The notes below the pieces were generated by a model. That model was not told where the DNA came from. It searched no databases and saw only the letters and a program-made list of their open reading frames with translations. Shown one piece after another: positions 36,004 through 43,911 of a stretch of 64,000 nt of DNA (position 1 is the stretch's first letter; every line of letters begins with the position of its first letter). This stretch comes from an uncultured Nitrosospira sp. (GTDB lineage: Bacteria; Nitrospirota; Nitrospiria; Nitrospirales; Nitrospiraceae), in the NCBI GenBank assembly GCA_900696515.1, contig CAADGK010000015.1, positions 62,001 to 126,000 on the forward strand, read 5' to 3'. A program made the position numbers and the translations under genes.

Positions 36004-36351
36004 GTGACAGGGATTGGTATGTTGGGAAATGGAGTGCTGTGGGTGGTGCTGCTGATCACGCTGAATGCGTCCGTGGCAGTGGCTAAGTATGGAACCTATG
36101 GACCAATCGTGCCTCAGCGTGCCTGGATTCGAGCCGAGAAGAGGCCGGCTGAGGAAGCGTTGCTCAATTTTAGAATAGAGGCGGCTGTCGATAGTGTTGT
36201 CCCCAAGGGGTGTGGTGCAACCATGCAACTGGATAGAGATCGACGACTGTTGGATCCGCAATTGCCGGCCTCCGATAAGCGGAATGCCTTGGATCCGTCC
36301 ACTTCCATCTTGTGTACTGAGGTCGAACCCGTCCAGCCGATGAATCAATGA
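36004..36351 (+). CDS. Small secreted protein of unknown function
   Basis: This encodes 115 residues. A signal peptide (about residues 6-27, LWVVLLITLNASVAVA) ends before KYGTYG. The mature part has a PIVPQRAWIRAEKRP segment, two cysteines (about residues 68 and 100) that could form a disulfide, and many prolines. GGAGGG lies three to four bases before GTG 36004; the ATG at 36019 is an alternative start. It is one of a run of small exported orphans between 35.5 and 38.2 kb. Confidence 0.55.
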   Translation: MTGIGMLGNGVLWVVLLITLNASVAVAKYGTYGPIVPQRAWIRAEKRPAEEALLNFRIEAAVDSVVPKGCGATMQLDRDRRLLDPQLPASDKRNALDPSTSILCTEVEPVQPMNQ

Positions 36352-36445
36352 TGCCTGTAGAGGTTTGTGTGTAACACCGGAGACCTTATGCGTCTCTCGA
36401 CGCGAGTCGGCGAGAGCCATCAACCAGGACTTGGAGGCATAGTGG

Positions 36446-36658
36446 ATGCCCATGCGATTTGACACGAAGTACTTTGAACTGGAGATTAGCAACTTTGTGT
36501 TTATCCGTGCGCCGTTGCTGGGGTCGGTATACATCGGCCCTGACTCTGGCTGTGGGTATCTTGTGCGGAGTCGACCGAATGAGCTTGATACCATGCGTTG
36601 CGACTATATCGAGCGGACCCGCCAAACGTTGCGAGCCCGCCACAATCGAACAAAATAG
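36446..36658 (+). CDS. Hypothetical 70-residue protein
   Basis: This frame encodes MPMRFDTKYFELEISN followed by a hydrophobic and aromatic stretch (FVFIRAPLLGSVYIGP), two cysteines and a basic C-terminal helix (IERTRQTLRARHNR). GGAGG eight bases upstream supports ATG 36446. The composition is protein-like and the alternative overlapping frame at 36459 is less so. The function is unknown, and it could still be non-coding. Confidence 0.4.
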   Translation: MPMRFDTKYFELEISNFVFIRAPLLGSVYIGPDSGCGYLVRSRPNELDTMRCDYIERTRQTLRARHNRTK

Positions 36659-36699
36659 CGGCAAGATCTAATCTGTATGGCCAGGTGACAGAGGAAGCC

Positions 36700-37041
36700 A
36701 TGTGCAAAGAATTATTCATGAAAATCGCTCTGACCGCGTTTGTCATGGCAGCCGGAACGATGACCATGATCGACCTCGTGTCGGCAGAACCCAATCAATT
36801 CGAGAAGGCAGCCGCGGCGAAGGTTTCCATCGACGAGGCGATTGCAACGGCGCGGGAGAACGTCTCAGGTACGGTCGTCAAAACCGAGCTGGAGCAGAAG
36901 CACGACCGGCTGATTTGGGAGATAGAAGTCGTCACCACGGAGAAACAGGTGAAGGCGGTCCACATTGATGCCCAGACGGGGACGATCATTGATGTGGAAG
37001 AAGAAAAGGTGAAGTCAAAACGGATTCATCGGCGGCATTGA
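36700..37041 (+). CDS. Secreted PepSY-domain protein
   Basis: This encodes 113 residues. A signal peptide (MKIALTAFVMAAGTMTMIDLVSA from residue 7) precedes one PepSY unit: VSIDEAIATARENVSGTVVKTELE, then IWEIEVVTTEKQVKAVHIDAQTGTIIDVEEE. PepSY domains often bind or inhibit proteases, or act as periplasmic sensors or chaperones. The C-terminus is basic and His-rich (KSKRIHRRH). GAGGAA four to five bases upstream supports ATG 36700. The name of the partner cannot be inferred from neighbours. Confidence 0.85.
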   Translation: MCKELFMKIALTAFVMAAGTMTMIDLVSAEPNQFEKAAAAKVSIDEAIATARENVSGTVVKTELEQKHDRLIWEIEVVTTEKQVKAVHIDAQTGTIIDVEEEKVKSKRIHRRH

Positions 37042-37254
37042 ACGTATAGGGAAAGATAGGACCAACAACCCCCGGGTGCATTGTTCCATTACCTTAGGAT
37101 CATCATTCCACCGGGTCTCTTCACTGACGCCCTCGTATGGTCGTGCCCATATTGAGCCGAGTGTCGCCCGTGCAGTACAACGAGTCAGTCATGATAGATC
37201 TCATGGATCGGTGCGCTTGGTGACCGGTACGAAACGATATCTCAACAAAGTCCC

Positions 37255-37284
37255 TTGACTACTGGTTGTGACAGTCGGTAGCTT
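37255..37284 (+). promoter_or_regulatory. Candidate promoter of the second 97-residue gene
   Basis: TTGACT (37255-37260) and TAGCTT (37279-37284) are separated by 18 bases, and the ATG at 37291 begins six bases after the -10 hexamer. This repeats the layout upstream of the paralogue at 35561 and again predicts a leaderless transcript. The rest of 37042-37254 holds no supported gene. Confidence 0.45.
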
Positions 37285-37290
37285 TTAGGC

Positions 37291-37584
37291 ATGAAGCGGA
37301 TTGCGGTGAGGGAAGCCTGCTTTTTCAACCGAGGTGTGGGCATAGCTTGTATCATCTCTTTGCTCTGCCTCTGCGTGGTATTCCAAATGCTTGGGGTGCC
37401 GGTCACGTTGCTTGCCTTGCTTGCGTCGGATTCGCCGATCGAATCGATTTCTGAAGATTTCTCCATTCTTCCGGTCATTTTGGAGCCAAGTACGTTCAAC
37501 CGTATTGCGTTATATGTCGAGTCTCAGCGACTTGTTTATCTCCCCATCTTTTCAACTGCCATCTTCCGCCCTCCTCTAGGGTAG
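37291..37584 (+). CDS. 97-residue membrane/exported protein, second paralogue
   Basis: This encodes 97 residues, exactly the length of the protein at 35561-35854. The hydrophobic core CLCVVFQMLGVPVTLLALLASD and the following SPIESISEDFSI align with it without gaps, while the N-terminus (MKRIAVREACFFNRG) and the middle differ. The identity is concentrated in residues 26-60. A membrane-anchored or exported location is likely. The function is unknown; conservation of length and core between two copies 1.7 kb apart argues that both are real genes. No Shine-Dalgarno is seen. Confidence 0.72.
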   Translation: MKRIAVREACFFNRGVGIACIISLLCLCVVFQMLGVPVTLLALLASDSPIESISEDFSILPVILEPSTFNRIALYVESQRLVYLPIFSTAIFRPPLG

Positions 37585-37810
37585 CCTTCGTTTGTACGCC
37601 AGTAGGTTTGTCTAGGCACTCAACTGAGTCCTCTGTGCTCGATCATTGAGCAGGGTGGCACGGTGTGTGTGCCACAGCGATTTTGATCGAAGGCCTGTTG
37701 CATGCAAGCCTTAGACATTGAACGATCATGAACGGTCATCCTCGTGCAGCGAACTAAACCAGTTGCCTGCATCGAGCGAAACAGACCATTGCCGAGAGTA
37801 GAGGAACAAC

Positions 37811-38206
37811 ATGTCGAAGATGAATCATTCCAATGGGGTATCATGCTCCAGTGGACAGACCTATCCGTTTCTTGGTGTGCCTCCATCCAGCACCTTTCGT
37901 GGGGCGGAAGATTTTCACAAGACGGTCGCTGCGGAAATTGCGAAGATGCGGGGCAACGAACTTGTGAGAGACCTATTGCAGGATTTTGACGCCGTAGATC
38001 CTGAACATGAGACGACGAGTGAGCCCGATGATTCTCAACCGCTCACGGTTGAGCCACCACTGACTTTATCGAAGATCATTCCAAAATTGACAGCCGTTGA
38101 GCGGCTCTGGATGGCTCGGATCGTGAGGGCGCATGGTAAGGAGGTGGTCCTCGCCCGGTGGCCGGCCTACGAAATCCATATCAATTACGTTCGGTACCTT
38201 CGTTAG
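37811..38206 (+). CDS. Hypothetical 131-residue protein
   Basis: This encodes 131 residues without a signal peptide. The first part is Ser/Pro-rich (SGQTYPFLGVPPSSTF), followed by a helical segment with AEDFHKTVAAEIAKMRGNELVRDLLQDF, an acidic linker, and a C-terminal basic region (VERLWMARIVRAHGKEVVLARWPAYEIHINYVRYL). GAGGAA sits before ATG 37811. I do not recognise the family. It lies 80 bases upstream of the NhaD gene on the same strand. The 37585-37810 interval before it holds nothing supported. Confidence 0.55.
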   Translation: MSKMNHSNGVSCSSGQTYPFLGVPPSSTFRGAEDFHKTVAAEIAKMRGNELVRDLLQDFDAVDPEHETTSEPDDSQPLTVEPPLTLSKIIPKLTAVERLWMARIVRAHGKEVVLARWPAYEIHINYVRYLR

Positions 38207-38285
38207 ATCCGACGAAGCTATCAAATGGCGGGACGAGCCTGAACGGGGGCCACGCTGCAAGAACCAATACCATGAGAGGGATCAG

Positions 38286-39647
38286 ATGACGAGTTTTGTT
38301 ACCCATTGGGCGGGCTATGCGGCGCTCGCCCTGTTTGTCGCCGCGTATCTGTTGGTGATCGTCGAAGAGTCCATTCATCTACGTAAATCGAAACCGGTCC
38401 TGGTGGCGGCGGGAGGAATCTGGATCCTAACGGCGCTGGCATACGGCACGCAACACCAATCTCATGCCGCTGCAGAAATTCTTCGGCATACCCTGCTTGA
38501 ATATGCCGAGCTGATGCTCTTTCTCCTGTCCGCCATGACCTTCATCAATACGATGAGTGAGCGCAACCTCTTTGAGGCGTTGCGGACCCGGCTTATTTCA
38601 TTGGGTTTATCACTGCGCAGCATATTTTGGCTCACCGGCATCCTGGCGTTTTTCATCTCGCCGGTTGCCGATAACCTCACGACGGCGTTGGTCATGGGTG
38701 CCGTGGTCACGGCGATCGGTGCAGGTAATGGACGCTTCATCGTCTTGGGCTGCATCAATGTCGTCGTGGCCGCCAACGCCGGTGGCACGTTCAGCCCGTT
38801 TGGGGATATCACGACGCTGATGGTCTGGCAAAAAGGCGTGATCCAATTCGGGGAGTTTCTGGCGTTGTTTGTTCCCTCACTTGTCAACTGGCTTGTGCCG
38901 GCAATGGCCATGGCCATGACAATCGGACGTGATAAGCCGACGGCCATCCTGGAACCGGTGGAGGTGAAGCATGGCGGCTACATCATCGTATTTTTGTTTC
39001 TGATCACCATAGCGGGTACGGTGGTGATGCATCATTTTTTGGAGATGCCTCCGTTTCTCGGCATGATGACCGGACTGGGGGTGCTCAAATCCTATGGACA
39101 TTGGATACGGCGGAAGGAATTGGTCGAATGGACGGACATCCCCATGTCTGATGACGAGCACACGGGGCAGAGGCCTGCGCTCTGGAAACCAGCCGTCAAA
39201 CCGTTCAATATTTTCATCAGCATGAAACGCGTGGAATGGGACACGCTGATGTTTTTTTACGGCATCATGCTCTGTGTCGGTGGCCTCGGGGCGCTGGGCT
39301 ATCTGACGGTTCTGTCCAGCCTCCTGTACCAAGGTCTAGGTGCAACGGCCGCCAATATCCTCGTTGGAATCTTATCAGCCGTGATAGATAACATCCCGAT
39401 TATGTTTGCCGTCTTGAGCATGAATCCGGATATGAACCTTGGCCAGTGGCTTCTGGTCACGTTGACCGCAGGGGTTGGAGGATCGCTTCTTTCGATCGGG
39501 TCTGCTGCCGGCGTGGCCCTGATGGGACAAGCACGAGGTGTCTATACCTTCTTTGCCCACTTGAAATGGACATGGGCGATCGCGTTGGGATATGCGGCCA
39601 GTATCGGCGTTCACTGGATGATGAACAGCCAATTGTTCACTCCCTGA
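38286..39647 (+). CDS. nhaD: NhaD-type Na+/H+ antiporter
   Basis: This encodes 453 residues with about 12-13 hydrophobic segments of the ion transporter (arsenite permease-related) superfamily. Characteristic stretches are SPVADNLTTALVMGAVV, NAGGTFSPFGDITTLMVW and, late, SAVIDNIPIMFAVL, with the Asp-Asn residues in the two pseudo-symmetric halves expected to carry ions. NhaD exchanges sodium for protons across the inner membrane. AGAGGG five bases upstream supports ATG 38286. Function by homology; substrate specificity is not proven. Confidence 0.88.
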   Translation: MTSFVTHWAGYAALALFVAAYLLVIVEESIHLRKSKPVLVAAGGIWILTALAYGTQHQSHAAAEILRHTLLEYAELMLFLLSAMTFINTMSERNLFEALRTRLISLGLSLRSIFWLTGILAFFISPVADNLTTALVMGAVVTAIGAGNGRFIVLGCINVVVAANAGGTFSPFGDITTLMVWQKGVIQFGEFLALFVPSLVNWLVPAMAMAMTIGRDKPTAILEPVEVKHGGYIIVFLFLITIAGTVVMHHFLEMPPFLGMMTGLGVLKSYGHWIRRKELVEWTDIPMSDDEHTGQRPALWKPAVKPFNIFISMKRVEWDTLMFFYGIMLCVGGLGALGYLTVLSSLLYQGLGATAANILVGILSAVIDNIPIMFAVLSMNPDMNLGQWLLVTLTAGVGGSLLSIGSAAGVALMGQARGVYTFFAHLKWTWAIALGYAASIGVHWMMNSQLFTP

Positions 39648-39858
39648 CCGGGATTGTCCATCTGTTCGTATGGGTTTCCTCGTTACAGGGGCCTCGCGCA
39701 TGAACGTGTGATTATCATGCATGCCGGCGTGGGCTTTTCGATCGTCACACAGGAGTTTGACGATCAACGGAGTGTTGGGAGCAAGGAATAAGAATGATCC
39801 AGAGAGGATGGACCATGCAAGGTCGCTTGGCGAAAGGCAACTTGGTTCTGTGTGCCCA

Positions 39859-39945
39859 CTATCTGATGACCTGAATTTGCCGCCATCGCTCCGACTGATA
39901 CCGCCAGAGGAGCAGCCCCATCCGCACGGTCCAGTCTGTGATCAC
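39859..39945 (-). pseudogene. 3' remnant of a MATE efflux gene
   Basis: This 28-codon frame, ending in TAG, reads VITDWTVRMGLLLWRYQSE-like sequence, matching the last codons of the intact MATE gene at 49820-51145. A 44-base stretch (39890-39933) is identical to 49851-49894. Nothing of the rest of the gene is present on the upstream side, where the MarR gene and its promoter begin. It appears to be a leftover of a duplication or deletion. The 39648-40004 interval otherwise has no gene. Confidence 0.75.
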
Positions 39946-40004
39946 TCGTACTATTCGAAATGCTTCTTGACACAATTGGGATAACTGGTGTACATGCACT
40001 CATC

Positions 40005-40457
40005 ATGAAGTCGCAATGCTCTGAAGAATTTGGGGAATGCGTTGATTGCGCATGTTTCAACGTGCGAAAAGCCGCACGTGCGATCACGCGATTCTATGAC
40101 TCTGTCCTCGAACCTTCCGGGATACAGGGAACACAATTCTCCTTGTTAACAGTCGCTCACCTGGCAGGTGAGTTACCAATCACGGAAACGGCAGATCGCC
40201 TTGGGGTAGACAGAACGACGTTAACCAGGAACTTGAAAGTCCTAGAAGCTCGCGGTTTCATTGCAGTCGGACCTGGTAAAGATGGACGTACGAAGTCGAT
40301 TCAGTTGACCACTGCGGGGCGAGAGGCGCTGATGAAGGCGTTGCCCTATTGGAAGAAAGCACAGCAGACGGTCGTTCAGGATCTTGGACATGCGCGTTTC
40401 AAGACTCTGATGAAAGAATTGTCTGCAATTCGATCGTTAAGCAAACAATCAATCTAA
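40005..40457 (+). CDS. MarR-family transcriptional regulator with N-terminal C-x-C
   Basis: This encodes 150 residues. The winged-helix core is clear: FYDSVLEPSGIQGTQFSLL, ITETADRLGVDRTTLTRNLKVLEARGFI (recognition helix), GRTKSIQLTTAGREAL. The N-terminus carries cysteines at residues 5, 12, 15 and 17, with a C-A-C immediately before the first helix, as also seen in the paralogue at 45406-45876 (C-Y-C). That could be a redox or metal switch. A TTGACA lies at 39967-39972 with no strong -10. It precedes the RND operon and probably regulates it. The ATG at 40005 lacks a Shine-Dalgarno. Confidence 0.85.
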   Translation: MKSQCSEEFGECVDCACFNVRKAARAITRFYDSVLEPSGIQGTQFSLLTVAHLAGELPITETADRLGVDRTTLTRNLKVLEARGFIAVGPGKDGRTKSIQLTTAGREALMKALPYWKKAQQTVVQDLGHARFKTLMKELSAIRSLSKQSI

Positions 40458-40646
40458 CGAATTCACGGTAGATGGGTAGTTCATAATGCCACGAAGAGTG
40501 TAGATGCACTAATCGAGCTTATACTAGACGTTCTAGGGATGCAGCTCATAAGAGTATCTCGGGCATTATAAGTTTCATCTTCCAGGTTGCCCGATCATGG
40601 AATTCAGGTTCGTGGACAAGTAATGAGAAATGTTTTTGAATGTTAC

Positions 40647-40658
40647 GTGTATATACAC
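40647..40658. promoter_or_regulatory. Perfect 12-base palindrome before the RND operon
   Basis: GTGTATATACAC is a perfect palindrome located four bases before the Shine-Dalgarno (AGGAGG, 40662-40667) of the RND gene. Its position fits an operator for the MarR protein just upstream, although its sequence differs from the palindrome near 45.97 kb. The 40458-40646 interval holds no gene. Confidence 0.4.
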
Positions 40659-40675
40659 CATAGGAGGGAATGGCG

Positions 40676-43087
40676 ATGAGTCGGACGATAGATCATGGCA
40701 GAGCCGAGCAGTTTTTCTGGTGGGTCACCACGCACGCCAAGGCGCTTATTCTCGCGGGAGTCATATTGGTAGTGGGCCTGGCCGCATTCATCCCGCAGTT
40801 GACCATGGATACGTCGGCTGATTCGTTCATTGCGAAGGATAACCCCGCCCGCGTCTATCGAGATCAAGTCAAACAGGTCTTCGGCTTATCCGATCCCTTT
40901 GTGATCGCCGTCATTAATCGTGGGGCCACCGGCGTCTTTAACCCCGAGACATTGCAATTGGTGCAGTGGCTGACAGATCGGGTCAAAACCATTCCCAACG
41001 TTGACCCTGATCGAGTGATGAGCCTGGCCACGGAGAACAATATTGTCGGCACTGCTGACGGCATGCAAGTGAAGAAATTCTTCCAGCCGCCGCCTGTCAC
41101 GCAGATTCAGGCCGATACACTTCGTGCGGCGATCGCTGATTTTCCGCTCTACCAGGGCAGCCTGGTCGCTCGCGACGATACGGCGACCTTAATCATGGCT
41201 GAAGTTCTTGACGAGATGAAGAGCGAGGCGACGTATCAGGCATTCATGAGCCTGGTTCAAGAGGCCCCTCAGTTGCCATGGGTCGAGCTCCATGTGGCCG
41301 GCGAAGGGGCGATCTCCGGATATCTCTTCAACTACATTGACCACGATGCGAAGCGAATCAATCCGGTTGTGGCGATCGTTATCACTATTGTCCTTTTCAT
41401 CGCTTTTCGGACGGTGCGCGGGATGCTGCTGCCGAATTTGGTCGTGCTCGGCACGGCGGCGGCCGCTTTCGGGACCATGGCTGCGGGCGGCGTTCCATTC
41501 TATGTGATTACCAACGGTCTCCTTTCCATTTTAATCGGGATGGCGGTCGCGGAACCGATCCATCTCCTCACGCACTATTATCAAGTGGGTCGAGCTCATC
41601 CGCATCTCACTCATCAGGAAATGATTGTTCGTACCATGACCGACGTCTGGAAACCCCTGACGATGACTATTCTGACCACAGTGGTTGGCTTCATTTCGCT
41701 CTATGTGTCAGGCGGGATGCCGCCGATGCAGTATTTTGGTCTCTTTGCGTCCATCGGAATTGTGGGGGCTTGGGTCTATGGCTTGGTCTTTATTCCGGCT
41801 GCATTGATGTTGGTGCCATTCAAGCCTTCCCCTGCGATCAAAGGCGACCAGATGATTGACCGCTATGGTCAGCTCGTGACGGCATTGGGCCGCTTTGCGA
41901 TTCGCCGACCAAGGCTCATTCTCAGCGTGACACTCATCGTTGCCGTATTGGGGACGATCGGTGCGTTCCGGCTCGTCATCGAAGAGGCAACGATTGAAAA
42001 CTTTCAGCACGATGAACCCATTTATCGCGCAGATACAGTGATCAACCAGGTGATGGACGGAACCAATTACCTGGATATTGTGGTGGAGACTCCAACAGCT
42101 GAGAGCTTGTTCAACCCGGATGCACTGCATCGCATCGAGACGCTCCAGAGATTTGTCGAAACGTTGCCTGGTGTTGGTGGGACGACGTCGGTGGTCGACT
42201 ATGTGAAGCAGATGAATCGGTCGATTAATGAAAACCGCAAGGAGGCGTATCGCATCCCCGATAACCGAGACCTTGTGGCGCAACTCTTTCTGCTCTACTC
42301 CGCCTCCTCCGATCCGACAGATTTCCAGCAGGAAATTGACTACGACTATCGACGGGCCAATATTCGCACCAGCATCAAAACGTCCCATTATGTGAACAAC
42401 CGGGTGGTGATTGAACAGGTTGAACGGTATCTCCTCGAACAATTCAATACCAATGAGATCGTGGGGCATGTGAGCGGGCGTGTGAACGTCAACCATCATT
42501 GGTTAGAGACCATTGCCTCCACACACTTCGTCAGTGAAGGCATCGCCTTGGTCATTAGCTGGCTTATGGCGTCCTGGCTGTTCCGTTCACTTGGTGCCGG
42601 ACTCTTTACGCTGGTGCCGGTGTTTGCTTCTGTCCTTCTCGTGTACGGCATTATGGGATTTGGTGGAATCTGGCTCGCGGTGGGGACCTCCATGTTTGCG
42701 GCCATTGCGACCGGGTTGGCGATCGATTTTGGCCAGCATACGACTCAGCGGATTCGTGAGCTCATGCGATCCGGTACGGGCACCTTTGAGGAACGGATGG
42801 CGCACTTTTTCCCGTCTACGGGGCGGGCGCTGTTTTTCAACTTCCTGGCCATGACGCTGGGGTTCGGCACCCTCATGATCAGTGCGGTGCCGCCACTGAT
42901 TCGTTTCGGGGCGTTGGTAGCTATGGCCATGGCCGTGAGTTTTCTCGCCAGTATTACGGTGATGCCGGCACTGGCGACGGTGTTTCGTCCACGCTTCCTT
43001 GGGTTTGAGACACCCGATCAGGAAGCAACTCAGGCAGTACAACTGAACCCGGTCTTATCCGGATCTACCATGACGGAAGGAAGGTAA
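40676..43087 (+). CDS. RND/MMPL-superfamily exporter
   Basis: This encodes 803 residues with two symmetric halves of about six transmembrane helices, each with a large periplasmic loop after its first helix. The half-repeat is visible: VVAIVITIVLFIAFRTVRG and SILIGMAVAEPIHLLTHYY in the first half, FAAIATGLAIDFGQHTTQRIRE in the second. This is the COG1033/MMPL type of RND protein, which often moves lipids or sterols rather than drugs. AGGAGG eight bases before ATG 40676 supports the start over the ATG two codons upstream. The next two genes encode a LolA-like and a beta-barrel protein, making an envelope-spanning system plausible. Confidence 0.87.
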   Translation: MSRTIDHGRAEQFFWWVTTHAKALILAGVILVVGLAAFIPQLTMDTSADSFIAKDNPARVYRDQVKQVFGLSDPFVIAVINRGATGVFNPETLQLVQWLTDRVKTIPNVDPDRVMSLATENNIVGTADGMQVKKFFQPPPVTQIQADTLRAAIADFPLYQGSLVARDDTATLIMAEVLDEMKSEATYQAFMSLVQEAPQLPWVELHVAGEGAISGYLFNYIDHDAKRINPVVAIVITIVLFIAFRTVRGMLLPNLVVLGTAAAAFGTMAAGGVPFYVITNGLLSILIGMAVAEPIHLLTHYYQVGRAHPHLTHQEMIVRTMTDVWKPLTMTILTTVVGFISLYVSGGMPPMQYFGLFASIGIVGAWVYGLVFIPAALMLVPFKPSPAIKGDQMIDRYGQLVTALGRFAIRRPRLILSVTLIVAVLGTIGAFRLVIEEATIENFQHDEPIYRADTVINQVMDGTNYLDIVVETPTAESLFNPDALHRIETLQRFVETLPGVGGTTSVVDYVKQMNRSINENRKEAYRIPDNRDLVAQLFLLYSASSDPTDFQQEIDYDYRRANIRTSIKTSHYVNNRVVIEQVERYLLEQFNTNEIVGHVSGRVNVNHHWLETIASTHFVSEGIALVISWLMASWLFRSLGAGLFTLVPVFASVLLVYGIMGFGGIWLAVGTSMFAAIATGLAIDFGQHTTQRIRELMRSGTGTFEERMAHFFPSTGRALFFNFLAMTLGFGTLMISAVPPLIRFGALVAMAMAVSFLASITVMPALATVFRPRFLGFETPDQEATQAVQLNPVLSGSTMTEGR

Positions 43088-43092
43088 ATCAT

Positions 43093-43905
43093 ATGCGATC
43101 GCACATCCAGAAACTATTTTTGGCGCTCTTTCTGTTGAGTCCTTTGGCCGTATCCGATGTTGCAGCGGAATCCTTACTTGCCGGGGAAGAAATTGCTCGA
43201 CGCATCAATGCGCGTAACGAAGGAGAGGTCGTCTCACGTTTTATCACGATGGCCATGACGGATCGCAGCGGCACCGAACGGGTGCGGGAAACAAAGAGCC
43301 TCCGAAAGTATTTTGGGAAAGAGAAACGTACCATCATCTTCTATTTGAGTCCGTCGAATATCAAAGATACGGCCTTTTTGACCTACGACTATCCGGAAGC
43401 CGATCGAGATGATGATCAATGGTTGTACTTGCCCGCCGCCAGAAAGGTTCGCCGTATTTCCGCGTCTGATCGCGGGGACTACTTTCTCGGGACGGACTTT
43501 ACGTATGAAGACATTCGCAAGGAAACCAAGGTTGGGATCGAGGATTACTCGTGGAAAACTCTTGGCGAGGAAACCATCGATGGTCATCGGTGCTTTCTCG
43601 TTGAAGAGATTCCTGTGAATGAAAAAATGGCCCAGGAGTTGGGCTACAGCAAAGTGCAGTCCTGGATCGATGCCGAGATCTGGATGGTCCGTCAAGCCAA
43701 ATACTGGGATGTGGCGGGTAATCCGTTGAAGACTCTCCAGATCAAGGAGATCAAATTGATCCAGGACATCTGGACCGCCCATCAACTATCCGTCGAAAAC
43801 CACAAGACCGGCCACAAGACTGTGTTTACCTTCAAAGATGTGACCTATGGACAAAGTGTCAAGGATGAAATGTTCACAGAAGATGCTTTGCGACGGGGAT
43901 ATTAA
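43093..43905 (+). CDS. Outer-membrane lipoprotein-sorting (LolA-like) protein
   Basis: This encodes 270 residues. The signal peptide (MRSHIQKLFLALFLL to about residue 25) leads into a LolA-like fold of the kind annotated as outer membrane lipoprotein-sorting protein: AGEEIARRINARNEGE, DDQWLYLPAARKVRRIS, DRGDYFLGTDFTYEDI, and a C-terminal beta strand region. Such proteins are found beside MMPL-type RND exporters and are thought to carry lipids or lipoproteins across the periplasm. It begins six bases after the RND stop with a GAAGGAAGG ribosome-binding region. Confidence 0.85.
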   Translation: MRSHIQKLFLALFLLSPLAVSDVAAESLLAGEEIARRINARNEGEVVSRFITMAMTDRSGTERVRETKSLRKYFGKEKRTIIFYLSPSNIKDTAFLTYDYPEADRDDDQWLYLPAARKVRRISASDRGDYFLGTDFTYEDIRKETKVGIEDYSWKTLGEETIDGHRCFLVEEIPVNEKMAQELGYSKVQSWIDAEIWMVRQAKYWDVAGNPLKTLQIKEIKLIQDIWTAHQLSVENHKTGHKTVFTFKDVTYGQSVKDEMFTEDALRRGY

Positions 43906-43911
43906 GAACCC

